64,000 bases of DNA from Enterobacter sp. RHBSTW-00994 (GCF_013782625.1 NZ_CP056199.1:576588-640587), one strand, 5' to 3'; shown: positions 41,837-51,816, counted from the first letter of the stretch. Notes: generated by a model not told the origin, from the letters alone. Translations and numbers: made by a program.

Positions 41837-43399
41837 TTATTTCAGCAGCTTATCCAGCATGTTGATATCGCTGTTGTTGTGCAGGTGTGGCACAGTCCAG
41901 CCGTGTTGGTCGTACTCGGACATACAGCGGTCGACCATCGCCATCATCTTGTCCATGTTACCGGAGGTCTGCGCCTGACGCAGGCACTGCAGGCGGATCT
42001 CATCCTGGCTACCGGAGTAGTTAATTTCATACAGCTCATGGCGGCCGCCAAACTCGCTGCCAATGGCATCCCACATCAGTTTCAGGATCTTGATGCGTTC
42101 GACATGATCCATGCCGTTGGAGCCGCGAACGTATTTCGCCAGATACTGATCGATTTGTGGGTTATTCAGATCACGGGCACTGGACGGCAGATAGATCAGG
42201 CCGCTGGTGACGTTACGTTCGATAATGTTTTTGATCTTGGCGTAGGCCATCGGGGCCATTACGCGGTACGTCTGGAGCGCGGCATGATCCGGCAGATATG
42301 CGCCGTTGACCCATGGGGTGGCTTCAGAGCACATGGAGTCGCTCAACGCCCAGAACATATTGCGCCAGGCCACCACTTCACCGAGATCGGCCTGTACACC
42401 GCGGAACTCCAGCGTGCCGGTACATTCCAGCGACTTTTTCAGCAGGGCGGTGATGAAGTCGAGTTTTACCGCCAGGCGCACACAGGCCTGAAGCGGGTAC
42501 ATACGGGCAAAACCGCCTTCCATTGTCCAGCGACGGCAGCGATCAAAATCGCGGTAGATCAGCACGTTTTCCCACGGAATCAGCACATGATCCATCACCA
42601 GAATCGCATCATTTTCGTCAAAGCGGCTGGAGAGCGGGTAATCGAATGGGGAGCCGGTCGCACCTGCCACCATCTCGTAGGAGGCGCGAGAAATCAGTTT
42701 TACCCCTTCTGCGTCCATTGGCGCGACGAACATCAGGGCGAAGTCCGGGTTGTCGCCCATCACTTGCGCTGATCCAAAGCCGATCATGTTGTAGTGAGTG
42801 AGCGCTGAGTTGGTTGCCACCACTTTTGCCCCGCTGACGATGATCCCGGCATCCGTCTCTTTCTCCAGCTTGATGTAGACATCTTTCACTTCATCAGCGG
42901 GTTTATGGCGGTCAATAGGCGGGTTCACAATCGCGTGATTAAAATACAGGCCCGTTTCCTGGATGCGGGTGTACCAGTTACGGGCGTTCTGCTCGAACTG
43001 GCCGTAAAACGCCGGGTTGGCCCCCAGGGCGCAACCAAAGGCGGCTTTGTAGTCGGGTGTACGTCCCATCCAGCCGTAGCTCAGGCGTGACCACTCCGCA
43101 ATGGCATCGCGCTGCTGGCGGAGATCGTCTGCACTTTTCGCCACGCGGAAGAACTTATGGGTATAACCGCCGCTGCCCGTATCGGTTCCCCAGCACAGCG
43201 CGTCCTGCATCTCTGGCTTGTGCAGTGCATCGTACATTTGTGCAACGGATGCTGCCGCATTGCGAAATGCAGGATGGGTCGTGACGTCTTTAACGCGTTC
43301 GCCATAGATGTAAATCTCACGCCCATCCTGCAGGCTCTTCAGATACTCTTCGCCGGTTAAGGGACGTGTGGCGCTTGCGCGGAAATCTTCAGGTTTCAT
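41837..43399 (-). CDS. hpaB: 4-Hydroxyphenylacetate 3-monooxygenase, oxygenase component
   Basis: A 520-residue FADH2-dependent monooxygenase that ortho-hydroxylates 4-hydroxyphenylacetate to 3,4-dihydroxyphenylacetate. It matches E. coli W HpaB (same length), beginning MKPEDFRASATRPLTGEEYL, with the acyl-CoA dehydrogenase-like middle (ALTHYNMIGFGSAQVMGDNP) and HELYEINYSGSQDEIRLQ near the C-terminus. The hpaBC unit has its own promoter region (43400-43591), expected to be activated by HpaA with substrate. Confidence 0.96.
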   Translation of the reverse strand: MKPEDFRASATRPLTGEEYLKSLQDGREIYIYGERVKDVTTHPAFRNAAASVAQMYDALHKPEMQDALCWGTDTGSGGYTHKFFRVAKSADDLRQQRDAIAEWSRLSYGWMGRTPDYKAAFGCALGANPAFYGQFEQNARNWYTRIQETGLYFNHAIVNPPIDRHKPADEVKDVYIKLEKETDAGIIVSGAKVVATNSALTHYNMIGFGSAQVMGDNPDFALMFVAPMDAEGVKLISRASYEMVAGATGSPFDYPLSSRFDENDAILVMDHVLIPWENVLIYRDFDRCRRWTMEGGFARMYPLQACVRLAVKLDFITALLKKSLECTGTLEFRGVQADLGEVVAWRNMFWALSDSMCSEATPWVNGAYLPDHAALQTYRVMAPMAYAKIKNIIERNVTSGLIYLPSSARDLNNPQIDQYLAKYVRGSNGMDHVERIKILKLMWDAIGSEFGGRHELYEINYSGSQDEIRLQCLRQAQTSGNMDKMMAMVDRCMSEYDQHGWTVPHLHNNSDINMLDKLLK

Positions 43400-43550
43400 A
43401 GGGACCTCTTCAGTATTAATCGGAATATTATTGTTAAATTTATGTTTTGTTTTTGTTGTTTAATTGAAGCGCGAGAGGCGCGTGGCGTGAAGGGACGATT
43501 GGGACAACGGCGGGTACTTTTCGGGCGGGTGCGGGTTTTGTGATCGCGGT

Positions 43551-43620
43551 CCCCTCACCCTAACCCACTCCCCAGAAGGGAGAGGGAACAATTACCCTCT
43601 TTCCCCTTTAGGGAGAGGGG
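43551..43620. repeat. Extragenic CCCTCACCC palindromes, copies 3 and 4
   Basis: Two adjacent units: 43551-43586 (CCCCTCACCCTAACCCACTC followed by an AGGGAGAGGG arm) and 43595-43620 (CCCTCTTTCCCC, then a GGGAGAGGGG arm). The second unit overlaps the 3' end of hpaA and encodes its last residues. Confidence 0.7.
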
Positions 43621-44506
43621 TAACCGGTACTTTCTGCGCCCGGTACGCGCTGGGTGAGCACCCGACCAAGCGATTAAAAAAACGTGCGAAATAGGCCGGA
43701 TCTTTAAACCCAAGCTGCCAGGCAATTTCGCTTACGGCCCTATCGGAGAACAGCAGTAGACGCCTGGCTTCACGCAGTTGTCGGTCAAAGATCAGCCGCT
43801 TGGGCGGGCGGTTGGCAAAGCGCCGACAGATATCAGTCAGGCGCGATTCGGTCAGATGCAGCTCGCAGGCGTAGTCCGGAACCGTCCAGTGCTGGTGGAA
43901 ATGCGTGTCGATCATCTGGTTAAAGCGCTGGAACAGCTTCAGTTCGCCACGCATCCCACTTGCCGCATGATCGTCGAGCCTCGCATTACGCAGCAGGAGG
44001 GTAAACACCGCCTGAGCGAGGAGTACCAGCGTATGCTCGCGCCCTGGCAACTGCTCGGTAGACTCTCGCTCAATCAGCTGCCAGTAATGCGTGAGGGCGG
44101 CCAGCTCATCCGGCTTATCGGCCAGTGACAGGCACATACCCGGCAGACCGAACGTTTCCCGCGTGCCAGGGTAGAGCACTTCCAGCAGGGGCCAGATCAG
44201 ATCTTCTCGCACCGTCAGCACATGCCCGTCGCTGTCTGATTCCGTGATAAAGGCATGCGGAACGGACGGCGGCGTAAGGACAAACAGCGGAGCTTGCACC
44301 GAATAGCGGTGATCGTCGAGCTGTAGCTCGATCTGCCCGGTATCGAGAAAGTGCATCTGAAAGTACTGATCATGGCGATGTGCCTGCATATCGCGGCCAA
44401 AAAAGGCCGCCATACGGGCAAATGACTGGTAGTGCACATCGTCCGTACCCAGACTTTCGTCATACTCTTTGCTGATATCAATATTGGCGATCGGGCTTTG
44501 GCACAT
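43592..44506 (-). CDS. hpaA: AraC-family activator HpaA
   Basis: A 304-residue AraC/XylS activator matching E. coli HpaA: N-terminal cupin (HRHDQYFQMHFLDTGQIELQ) and C-terminal HTHs (VPDYACELHLTESRLTDICRRF, AVSEIAWQLGFKDPAYFARFFNRL). It activates hpaBC when bound to 4-hydroxyphenylacetate. It lies between hpaX and hpaBC as in E. coli W. Its C-terminal tail LPKGERG and stop codon come from a palindromic extragenic repeat, making it about eight residues longer than the E. coli protein (296 residues). Confidence 0.93.
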   Translation of the reverse strand: MCQSPIANIDISKEYDESLGTDDVHYQSFARMAAFFGRDMQAHRHDQYFQMHFLDTGQIELQLDDHRYSVQAPLFVLTPPSVPHAFITESDSDGHVLTVREDLIWPLLEVLYPGTRETFGLPGMCLSLADKPDELAALTHYWQLIERESTEQLPGREHTLVLLAQAVFTLLLRNARLDDHAASGMRGELKLFQRFNQMIDTHFHQHWTVPDYACELHLTESRLTDICRRFANRPPKRLIFDRQLREARRLLLFSDRAVSEIAWQLGFKDPAYFARFFNRLVGCSPSAYRAQKVPVTPLPKGERG

Positions 44507-44515
44507 AACCGCTCC

Positions 44516-45892
44516 TTACGGCGTGGCGCGCGGACGCGACGCTTTCATCGGGATCGTCCAGATAATGATCGCCCCAACAACCAGCAGGGCTGCCACAAAC
44601 CACAGGCCGCTGTTGAAGCTGCCAGTTAAATCTTTCAGCCAGCCGATCACAAAAGGACTGAGCGCCGATCCGATGTTGCCGGTGGCGTTGATCACCGCAA
44701 TCCCGATGGCCCGTGCGCGGAAGCTAATGGATTGATCTGGTGTGGTCCAGAAGATCGCCATCGCGCTAAAGGAGCCGGTGGAGGCCATGATGATCCCCAG
44801 CAGTTGGATCATGCTGTGGCTGGTTGCGGAAGCCAGTAACCAGCCCACGGCAGCAAACAGATACGGCAGGGCGGTGTGGTGTTTGCGTTCCTGGTACTTA
44901 TCGGAATGTCGGCTCCAGTAAATCATGCCAAGAATGGTGCAAACTTGCGGGATGGCGGCCAGCAGGCCAATGGTGATATTGCTGCTGCCCTCGTTGAAGC
45001 TTTTGAGGATCTGCGGCGTCCAGATGCTGATGGCGCTCAGGGTGTTGGTCAGGCAAAAATAGGCCAGCGTATACATCAGCACAATCGGAGTGAACACCTC
45101 ACGCCACAGGCTGCGTTGCTGCATGGCGTGATGGCTGATTGCCCCTTCGGGCTGCACCAGCGTCAGCCTGTCGTTATCCATCATCTCCTGCAGGCATTTT
45201 TTGTCATCATCGGTCAGCCATTTGGCTTTGGAAGGGGAGTCATCCAGCCAGAACCACACCATGATCCCAAGGAGAACTGACGGGAAACCTTCCAGCAGGA
45301 ACAGCCACTGCCAGCCGTGCAAATTCAGTATGCCATCCAGCGCCAGGATATAGCCGGAGACGATAGATCCCAGCGCGGTGGTGACGGGCATGGCAATCAT
45401 AAAGAGGGCATTGGCGCGGGCACGGAAAAACGCCGGGAACCAGTAGGTTAAATAGACCAGAATACCCGGCAGAAAACCGGCTTCGGTAATGCCCACCAGG
45501 ATACGCAGGATGTACAGGCTGTTCGGCCCGGTGGCAAACATCGTTGCAGTAGAGGCTACGCCCCACAGCACCATGATGGTGGCGATCCAGCGTCGTGCAC
45601 CGACGATCCCCAGCATGATATTGCTGGGGATCCCGAAGATCACATAAGCGGCGTAAAACAGGGTCGTTGCCAGACCAAACATGGTGGCGCTGAGGCCGAG
45701 ATCACGGCCCATCGTGAGGCCGGCAAAGCCGATATTGATGCGATCCAAAAACGAAAAAATAAACAGGACGAACAAAAATACGATCAACCGACGAAACAGT
45801 TTGTTGATGACCGCCTGTTGCCGGGTGGTCAGTTGCTTATGCTGATTTGCCGGATCGAGCTGGTCCGGAAGTGCTGATGATGTATCGCTCAT
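44516..45892 (-). CDS. hpaX: 4-Hydroxyphenylacetate permease HpaX (MFS)
   Basis: A 458-residue major facilitator with 12 membrane segments. Segment 1 begins LIVFLFVLFIFSFLDRINIGFAG (residues 31-53), with the family D-R-x-N-(I/L)-G motif of anion:cation symporters. It matches E. coli HpaX, which imports 4-hydroxyphenylacetate. It is in the same direction as hpaI upstream (60 bases) and hpaA downstream (9 bases). Confidence 0.93.
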   Translation of the reverse strand: MSDTSSALPDQLDPANQHKQLTTRQQAVINKLFRRLIVFLFVLFIFSFLDRINIGFAGLTMGRDLGLSATMFGLATTLFYAAYVIFGIPSNIMLGIVGARRWIATIMVLWGVASTATMFATGPNSLYILRILVGITEAGFLPGILVYLTYWFPAFFRARANALFMIAMPVTTALGSIVSGYILALDGILNLHGWQWLFLLEGFPSVLLGIMVWFWLDDSPSKAKWLTDDDKKCLQEMMDNDRLTLVQPEGAISHHAMQQRSLWREVFTPIVLMYTLAYFCLTNTLSAISIWTPQILKSFNEGSSNITIGLLAAIPQVCTILGMIYWSRHSDKYQERKHHTALPYLFAAVGWLLASATSHSMIQLLGIIMASTGSFSAMAIFWTTPDQSISFRARAIGIAVINATGNIGSALSPFVIGWLKDLTGSFNSGLWFVAALLVVGAIIIWTIPMKASRPRATP

Positions 45893-45951
45893 TGTCTTTC
45901 CTCTGATGGGAATTTTTGTAGGATGCAGCGGGTGTGTTGTGGGTAGCAGCG

Positions 45952-46740
45952 TTAATACACGCCTGAATCTGGCGCTTTTTGTCCTGCGCCAAAGCGTTCC
46001 GCCAGCGCTTCTGCTGCGCGGGCCAGCAGGGTGGTATCGACCCCAACGGCGACAAACAGCGCGCCGAGTTCAAGGTAACGTTTTGCCAGCACCTCGTTCG
46101 CCATCAGGATGCCGGGCGCTTTGCCCGCCGCGCGGATCTGCGCAATGGCCTGTTCGATGGCGGCCTGAACGTAGGGGTGCTGCGGATCTCCTGCAAAGCC
46201 CATATCGGCACTGAGATCCGCAGGGCCGATAAACACGCCGTCTACCCCATCGATATCCAGGATCTGCGGCAGATTTTTCAGCGCTTCACGGGTTTCGATT
46301 TGCACCAGAACACACATGGCATCGTTGGCCTGATGCAGATAATCCGGTATGCGGTTCCAGCGTGAGGCGCGTGCCAGTGCGCTGCCCACGCCGCGAATGC
46401 CTGCGGGAGGATAACGTGTCGCGCTAACCGCCAGACGCGCTTCGTCGGCGTTTTGTACCATCGGAATCAGTAGTGTTTGTGCGCCAACGTCCAGCAGTTG
46501 TTTGATCTGCACCGGGTCGTTCCATGACGGACGCACGACCGGCTGACTGGCATACGGCGCAATGGCCTGTAACTGGGTCAACACAGTTTGCACGTTATTA
46601 GGCGCGTGTTCCCCGTCGATCAGAAGCCAGTCAAAGCCTGCACCAGCCAGCAGTTCGGCGCTGTAACTGCTGGTCAGCCCCAGCCACAAACCGATTTGCG
46701 GGCGGCCGGCTTTCAGCGCCTCTTTGAAGCTATTTTGCAT
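45952..46740 (-). CDS. hpaI: 4-Hydroxy-2-oxoheptane-1,7-dioate aldolase HpaI
   Basis: A 262-residue class II (metal-dependent) pyruvate aldolase, same length as E. coli HpaI. It splits 4-hydroxy-2-oxoheptanedioate into pyruvate and succinic semialdehyde, the last step of the pathway. Motifs are [42 protein letters not shown] (metal-binding Glu) and [14 protein letters not shown] (metal-binding Asp). AAGGAGATCCAC precedes the ATG at 46740, 10 bases after hpaH. Confidence 0.96.
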   Translation of the reverse strand: MQNSFKEALKAGRPQIGLWLGLTSSYSAELLAGAGFDWLLIDGEHAPNNVQTVLTQLQAIAPYASQPVVRPSWNDPVQIKQLLDVGAQTLLIPMVQNADEARLAVSATRYPPAGIRGVGSALARASRWNRIPDYLHQANDAMCVLVQIETREALKNLPQILDIDGVDGVFIGPADLSADMGFAGDPQHPYVQAAIEQAIAQIRAAGKAPGILMANEVLAKRYLELGALFVAVGVDTTLLARAAEALAERFGAGQKAPDSGVY

Positions 46741-46750
46741 GTGGATCTCC

Positions 46751-47554
46751 TTACACAAAGCGGCAGCTAATCGAGCCCATGTTGCCGTAGTCGACATGGA
46801 AGGTATCGCCTTTGCTGGCGGCAACCGGTCGGGTAAATGATCCGCCAAGGATGATTTGGCCGGGTTCGAGTTGGACATCATACGGGGCCAGTTTGTTGGC
46901 CAGCCAGGCCACGCCATTGGCCGGATGATTCAATACGCCAGCCGCGACGCCAGTCTCCTCAATCACGCCATTGCGATAGAGCAGGGCGGAGATCCAGCGC
47001 AGATCCAGGGCGTCAGGTTTAATGGGACGACCGCCGAGGATCACCCCCGCGTTAGCCGCGTTGTCCGAAATGGTGTCGAACACTTTGCGTGGACGCTGGG
47101 TTTCAGGATCGATGTTGTGGCAACGGGCATCAATCAGCTCCAGTGCCGGGATCACATAATCCGTCGCGTTGTAGACATCAAACAGGGTGCAGTTCGGGCC
47201 GCGCAGCGGTTTCGCCAGCACAAACGCCAGTTCTACTTCGATGCGTGGGACGATAAAGCGCTCAGTCGGAATATCGCTGCCGTCGTGGAAAAACATGTCG
47301 TCGAGCAACGCTCCGTAATCGGGTTCACTGATCTGTGAACTGGCTTGCATCGCTTTCGACGTGAGGCCGATTTTGTGGCCTTTCAGCACGCGGCCTTCGG
47401 CGATTTTCAGGCTTACCCATTCGCGTTGTACGGCGTAAGCATCGTCGAGGGTGATCGTTGGGTAATCGAGTGAGATCTGGCGGATCTGTTCCCGGGACTG
47501 CTCAGCCTGATGCAGACGGCGGGCAATCAGGGTATGGGTATGTTTGTCGAGCAT
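46751..47554 (-). CDS. hpaH: 2-Oxo-hept-4-ene-1,7-dioate hydratase HpaH
   Basis: A 267-residue hydratase of the fumarylacetoacetate-hydrolase superfamily, matching HpaH. It adds water to 2-oxohept-4-enedioate to give the HpaI substrate. The segments [33 protein letters not shown] (metal-binding acidic residues) and [15 protein letters not shown] are characteristic. It lies between hpaF and hpaI in the long catabolic operon. Confidence 0.95.
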   Translation of the reverse strand: MLDKHTHTLIARRLHQAEQSREQIRQISLDYPTITLDDAYAVQREWVSLKIAEGRVLKGHKIGLTSKAMQASSQISEPDYGALLDDMFFHDGSDIPTERFIVPRIEVELAFVLAKPLRGPNCTLFDVYNATDYVIPALELIDARCHNIDPETQRPRKVFDTISDNAANAGVILGGRPIKPDALDLRWISALLYRNGVIEETGVAAGVLNHPANGVAWLANKLAPYDVQLEPGQIILGGSFTRPVAASKGDTFHVDYGNMGSISCRFV

Positions 47555-47562
47555 AGAAAACC

Positions 47563-47943
47563 TCAGCGAAATAACGCGTGCACATTGTTTTGTTTGTAAT
47601 TGAGCGTCGGGTGCAGCTCATCAAGCTCGAACGACAGCGCCAGATAGCGGCTTGCCATCAGTTCGGCAAAATGCGTTTTGATAAGCCCGAACAGCATTTC
47701 ACCAACGGCTTCCCGGCTCTCCAGACTGCGACCCGCACCGATTTTCAGCGTCATATGTACAAACGCGTAGTCGTGCTTGCCGTCAGCCATCTGCCAGGTA
47801 TCCAGCCAGTGTGCGCGGCTGCGAATACCTCCCAGAGGGAAAACACCGGTGGCGGCCAGCGCCTCGTTCACTTTGGCGAAAAGACCCGGTAAATCGGCCT
47901 GCTCGCGGATGTTGTCCGTACATTCAGCGATAAAATGCGGCAT
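47563..47943 (-). CDS. hpaF: 5-Carboxymethyl-2-hydroxymuconate isomerase HpaF
   Basis: A 126-residue isomerase of the tautomerase-superfamily CHMI fold, with Pro2 as the expected catalytic base ([12 protein letters not shown]) and the conserved [15 protein letters not shown] helix. It converts 5-carboxymethyl-2-hydroxymuconate to the 2-oxo-ene form. It starts 9 bases after hpaD. Confidence 0.95.
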   Translation of the reverse strand: MPHFIAECTDNIREQADLPGLFAKVNEALAATGVFPLGGIRSRAHWLDTWQMADGKHDYAFVHMTLKIGAGRSLESREAVGEMLFGLIKTHFAELMASRYLALSFELDELHPTLNYKQNNVHALFR

Positions 47944-47952
47944 GATGCGTCC

Positions 47953-48804
47953 TTAGGCAGGGAGCGGAAAAACAGCGTTAACCTGGCCTGTACCGGAGCT
48001 GGCGAACAGCTCCGTCAGGAACTCCACCTTGCCGTCGTACTTGTCCCAGCCAAGCATGCCGAGCAACATGACGGTGTCGTGCATATTGCCCTCGCCGTAG
48101 CAGTAGTCGGCGTATTCCGGCAGCATATTGCAGAACGCTTTAAACTGGCCTTCGCGCCACAGTTTCACCACGCGCTCGTCCATCTGACGATCAAACTCGC
48201 GGGTATAGCTGTTCATCCCTTCTTCCGCGCGCTGGTCGTCAATAAAGCGGTGTGACAGTGAACCACTGGCAAGTACGGCAACCGTACCGTCATATTTTTC
48301 AATCGCGCTGACGATGGCCTCACCCAGCTTGCGGCTGTCGGCAAAGTCGTGAACGGTGCAAAACGCGGAGATGGAGATCACCCTGAATGTCTTGTCACTG
48401 TTCATGTAGCGCATCGGCACGAGCGTGCCGTATTCCAGTTTCAGGCTTGGGATGTTGTGCGCTTTAGCTCGCACGCCAAGCTTCACTGCTTCGTCGGCGA
48501 TGAGTTGGCCGAGTTCCGGATTGCCGTCGTAGTCGTAGGTCATATCGCGAATAAAGTGGGGCAGCTCGTTACTGGTGTAGAGGCCGGAGAAATGGTCCGC
48601 ACAGTTGATGTGGTAGGCGCTGTTCACCAGCCAGTGGGTGTCGAACACGATGATTGTATCGACGCCGAGCTCCCGGCAGCGCTTGCTGATCTCTTTGTGC
48701 CCGTCGATAGCCGACTGACGACAGCCATGGTTTTTCCCCGGTAGCTCAGAGAGATACATTGACGGAACGTGGGTGATTTTTGCGGCTAAGGCTAATGTGC
48801 CCAT
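47953..48804 (-). CDS. hpaD: 3,4-Dihydroxyphenylacetate 2,3-dioxygenase HpaD
   Basis: A 283-residue class III extradiol ring-cleavage dioxygenase (LigB type). It opens homoprotocatechuate at the 2,3 position. Motifs are ITHVPSMYLSELPGKNHGCR, VFDTHWLVNSAYH and LASGSLSHRFIDD, holding the iron-binding His residues and the catalytic His. It sits directly after hpaE, with 1 base between the genes. Confidence 0.96.
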   Translation of the reverse strand: MGTLALAAKITHVPSMYLSELPGKNHGCRQSAIDGHKEISKRCRELGVDTIIVFDTHWLVNSAYHINCADHFSGLYTSNELPHFIRDMTYDYDGNPELGQLIADEAVKLGVRAKAHNIPSLKLEYGTLVPMRYMNSDKTFRVISISAFCTVHDFADSRKLGEAIVSAIEKYDGTVAVLASGSLSHRFIDDQRAEEGMNSYTREFDRQMDERVVKLWREGQFKAFCNMLPEYADYCYGEGNMHDTVMLLGMLGWDKYDGKVEFLTELFASSGTGQVNAVFPLPA

Positions 48805-48805
48805 T

Positions 48806-50272
48806 TCAGACTCCCCATTTTGGAATTGGATGGTCGCCCATGGAGATGCAGACGTTTTTCATCTCGGCGAAGACCTCAACGCTGTATTCCCCACCTTCAC
48901 GGCCCGTACCAGAGGCTTTCACGCCACCAAACGGCTGACGAAGATCGCGGACGTTCTGGGTGTTTACGAACACCATGCCCGCTTCGATACCCCGCGCCAG
49001 ACGCAAGACCTTGCTGATGTCCTGTGTCCAGATGTAAGACGCCAGACCGTATTCAATGTCGTTTGCCAGGCGCAGGCCTTCCGCCTCGTCTTTAAATGGC
49101 AGCAGACAGGCGACGGGGCCGAAGATCTCTTCCTGCGCCACGCGCATACGGTTATCGACATCGGCCAGTACGGTGGGGCGCAGGAAATTGCCGCTGCGAA
49201 GGTGTGCAGGCAGATCGGTCGGCTTATCCGGGCCGCCCGCCAGCAGGGTTGCTCCCTCTTCAATCCCCAGACGGATATAACCGGAGACTTTCTCCCAGTG
49301 CTGATGGCTAATCAGTGCGCCCACCTGAGTCGTCGGATCGGCTGGATCGCCCACGCGCAGACGGTTAGCACGCTCGGCGAAGCGTTTCACGAACTCCGGA
49401 TAGATACTTTTCTGAATGAAAATGCGGGAACCGGCGGTGCATCGCTCGCCGTTGATGGAGAAGATGGTGAACAGGGCAGCGTCCAGCGCGCGTTCGATGT
49501 CCGCATCTTCAAAAATCAGCACCGGAGATTTCCCCCCAAGCTCCATTGAGTACTTTTTCAGGCCGGCGTTCTTCATGATGTTGCGACCAGTTGCCGTACC
49601 GCCGGTAAAGGAGACCGCCCGGACATCGTGATGGCGTACCAGCGCGTCACCTGCGGTTGCACCGTAACCCTGCACGACGTTCAGTACACCCGCCGGGATC
49701 CCGGCTTCCAGCGCCAGCTCGCCCAGACGGTCGGCCGTCAGCGGCGACAGTTCAGACATTTTCAGTACTGCAGTATTTCCGAGCGCCAGACACGGCGCGA
49801 CTTTCCAGGTCGCAGTCATGAACGGAACGTTCCACGGAGACACTAACGCACAAACGCCGACGGGCTGCACCAGCGTGTAGTTCAGCATTTTGTCGTCAAC
49901 CGGGTAGGTCTTGCCGTTCATCTGCTGGCATACCTCGGCGAAGAATTCGAAGTTGTGTGAGGCACGCGGGATCAGAACGTTTTTGGTCTGGTGGATCGGC
50001 AGACCGGTGTCGGCGGTTTCCATTGCCGCGATGTCTGGCACGTTTTCGTCGATCAACTCGCCCAGGCGACGCATCAGGCGAGCGCGCTCTTTCATTGGCA
50101 GGTTGGCCCATTTCGGGAAGGCCTCTTTTGCCGCGGCAACGGCCTGGTTCACATCGCTTTCGCTGCCGGAGGCCACTTCCGCTAATACGTCGCCAGTTGC
50201 GGGATTCGTGGTCGGGAAGTAGTCGCTTCCCGCGATGTTTTTACCGTTGATCCAATGGTTTATCTTTTTCAT
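48806..50272 (-). CDS. hpaE: 5-Carboxymethyl-2-hydroxymuconate semialdehyde dehydrogenase HpaE
   Basis: A 488-residue NAD+-dependent aldehyde dehydrogenase. Signature elements: SFTGGTATGRNIM (NAD binding), MELGGKSPVLIFEDAD (general-base Glu) and FSINGERCTAGSRIFI (catalytic Cys). It oxidises the ring-cleavage semialdehyde to the acid. Its start overlaps the hpaG stop by four bases (ATGA). Confidence 0.96.
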   Translation of the reverse strand: MKKINHWINGKNIAGSDYFPTTNPATGDVLAEVASGSESDVNQAVAAAKEAFPKWANLPMKERARLMRRLGELIDENVPDIAAMETADTGLPIHQTKNVLIPRASHNFEFFAEVCQQMNGKTYPVDDKMLNYTLVQPVGVCALVSPWNVPFMTATWKVAPCLALGNTAVLKMSELSPLTADRLGELALEAGIPAGVLNVVQGYGATAGDALVRHHDVRAVSFTGGTATGRNIMKNAGLKKYSMELGGKSPVLIFEDADIERALDAALFTIFSINGERCTAGSRIFIQKSIYPEFVKRFAERANRLRVGDPADPTTQVGALISHQHWEKVSGYIRLGIEEGATLLAGGPDKPTDLPAHLRSGNFLRPTVLADVDNRMRVAQEEIFGPVACLLPFKDEAEGLRLANDIEYGLASYIWTQDISKVLRLARGIEAGMVFVNTQNVRDLRQPFGGVKASGTGREGGEYSVEVFAEMKNVCISMGDHPIPKWGV

Positions 50273-51546
50273 TTCACGCTTTCCTCACTGACAATTCGAT
50301 TGACCAGACGTCCCACACCTTCCACTTCCACGATCACTTCATCGCCAGGCTTGACGTCAGAAAGGCCTTTTGGCGTGCCGGTGGCAATCATGTCGCCTGG
50401 TTGCAGGGTCATAAATTCGCTCAGGTAAGCAATCAGGAACGGGATGCTGAAGATCAAATCTGCGGTGGTTCCTTCCTGGCGCAGTTCACCGTTAACCCAG
50501 GTGCGCAGGGCTAAATTGTGTGGATCGGGGATGGTCTCTTTCGCCACAACGTTTGGGCTGATGGGGGTTAACCCGTCACGGCTTTTTACCCGCAGGTTTG
50601 GGCGGTAGTAGTTTTCCAGATAGTCGCGGATGGCGTAGTCGTTACACACCGTGTAACCCGCGACATAATCCATTGCTTCAGCTTCACTGACCTTGCGCGC
50701 CGTTTTGCCGATGACCACCACCAGTTCCGCCTCGTAGTGCATGTATTCCACATTGTGCGGGCGTACTGACGCCTGGTTGTCGCCGTTAAAGGTGTTCGGC
50801 GCTTTGATAAATACCAGCGGTTCGGTAGGCGGCTTAAAGTCCAGCTCGCTGGCGTGATCGGCGTAGTTCAGTCCGAGGGCAAACAGCGTGGCGTGGGGAT
50901 GTGGGCCTTGCGCAGTAGAGACCTCACGCTCGTCAACCACCGGGTTTTCAAGCGTTGGGAAGCCTTTTGCCAGAATACGCACGCGATCGCCGGGGCGAAG
51001 CGCTACGCGGGTATGCGGTGTACCAATCAGGATCGCATCGCCGGGGTTTAGCGTGGCGAACTCACTCAGCGCGCTTAACAGCTCTGCGGCACTGCGCTGT
51101 AAATCACGGGTGTTCCAGTGATCCGCTTCGCGGCCGTTGATTTCGGTGATGATGGTCAGGGCATCGATGTTATCGACGGTGGAGAGTGCTCCCAGTGGGC
51201 AAAATCCGTCGCGGCATTTGGCTTTAATCGCCGGGCGATAAAAGCTCTCTTCCGGCAGGCTCACTTCGTTGGCGAGCGCATATCCGGCAATGTATTCCGC
51301 CGCCTCATCCACGCGGACTTTGCTGGCTGTTTTACCCACGACCAGCGCAACCGTTGCGCCGCTTAGCACCGTTTCCCCCTGGGGGAGCGGGATCGGTTCA
51401 CCTGCGCAGATCACGGTATTGTGCGGTTTGATAAACCATACCGCTGTTTTCGGTGGTGTGTTGTAGGGGGCTTTTTTAAACGCCTCACTCCAGGCTTCAC
51501 GCTGGCTTTGATGGTTTAGCGCGACGGCAAAAACAGTACCTTTCAT
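50269..51546 (-). CDS. hpaG: Bifunctional decarboxylase/isomerase HpaG
   Basis: A 425-residue fusion of two fumarylacetoacetate-hydrolase domains (HpaG1 and HpaG2), each with the metal-binding motif, for example PLVFIKAPNTFNGDNQ and HYEAELVVVIGKTARK in the second half. It decarboxylates 5-oxopent-3-ene-1,2,5-tricarboxylate and isomerises the product. It is the first gene of hpaGEDFHI and is divergent from hpaR across a 270-base control region. Confidence 0.95.
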   Translation of the reverse strand: MKGTVFAVALNHQSQREAWSEAFKKAPYNTPPKTAVWFIKPHNTVICAGEPIPLPQGETVLSGATVALVVGKTASKVRVDEAAEYIAGYALANEVSLPEESFYRPAIKAKCRDGFCPLGALSTVDNIDALTIITEINGREADHWNTRDLQRSAAELLSALSEFATLNPGDAILIGTPHTRVALRPGDRVRILAKGFPTLENPVVDEREVSTAQGPHPHATLFALGLNYADHASELDFKPPTEPLVFIKAPNTFNGDNQASVRPHNVEYMHYEAELVVVIGKTARKVSEAEAMDYVAGYTVCNDYAIRDYLENYYRPNLRVKSRDGLTPISPNVVAKETIPDPHNLALRTWVNGELRQEGTTADLIFSIPFLIAYLSEFMTLQPGDMIATGTPKGLSDVKPGDEVIVEVEGVGRLVNRIVSEESVK

Positions 51547-51583
51547 TCACATACTCCTCAGGCCGGAAGTCCGGGCTGTGATT

Positions 51584-51601
51584 TCATTAATATGTTAATG
51601 A
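51584..51601. promoter_or_regulatory. Palindrome near the hpaG start, candidate HpaR operator 1
   Basis: TCATTAATATGTTAATGA has perfect seven-base arms (TCATTAA / TTAATGA) around TATG, 38 bases upstream of the hpaG start. MarR proteins bind such dyads, and E. coli HpaR has two operators in this region. Confidence 0.55.
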
Positions 51602-51711
51602 TCTGGTTTTATGCTTTTGCTGTTTATTTGGCAATCAGAAGTGAAAAATTTGTGATATGAATAACAATAAACTTACATTTTGTTTTTGATTATCAAATAA
51701 ATCATGTTGTT

Positions 51712-51724
51712 AATGAAATTCATT
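51712..51724. promoter_or_regulatory. Palindrome nearer hpaR, candidate HpaR operator 2
   Basis: AATGAAATTCATT is a perfect odd-centred dyad about 92 bases before the hpaR start, sharing AATGA/TCATT half-sites with the palindrome at 51584. Confidence 0.5.
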
Positions 51725-51816
51725 GGTTTCTGTTAGACTTTTTTGCTGAAAATGTGTTGTTTATAAAAACATCTTTTATGAATTGTTTACTTGTTAATGA
51801 CTATTGGGGAGAGGTT

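Noticed and set aside
41780..42772. Plus-strand frame of 330 codons opposite hpaB
   Set aside because: Antisense shadow of hpaB, which matches its family along its whole length.
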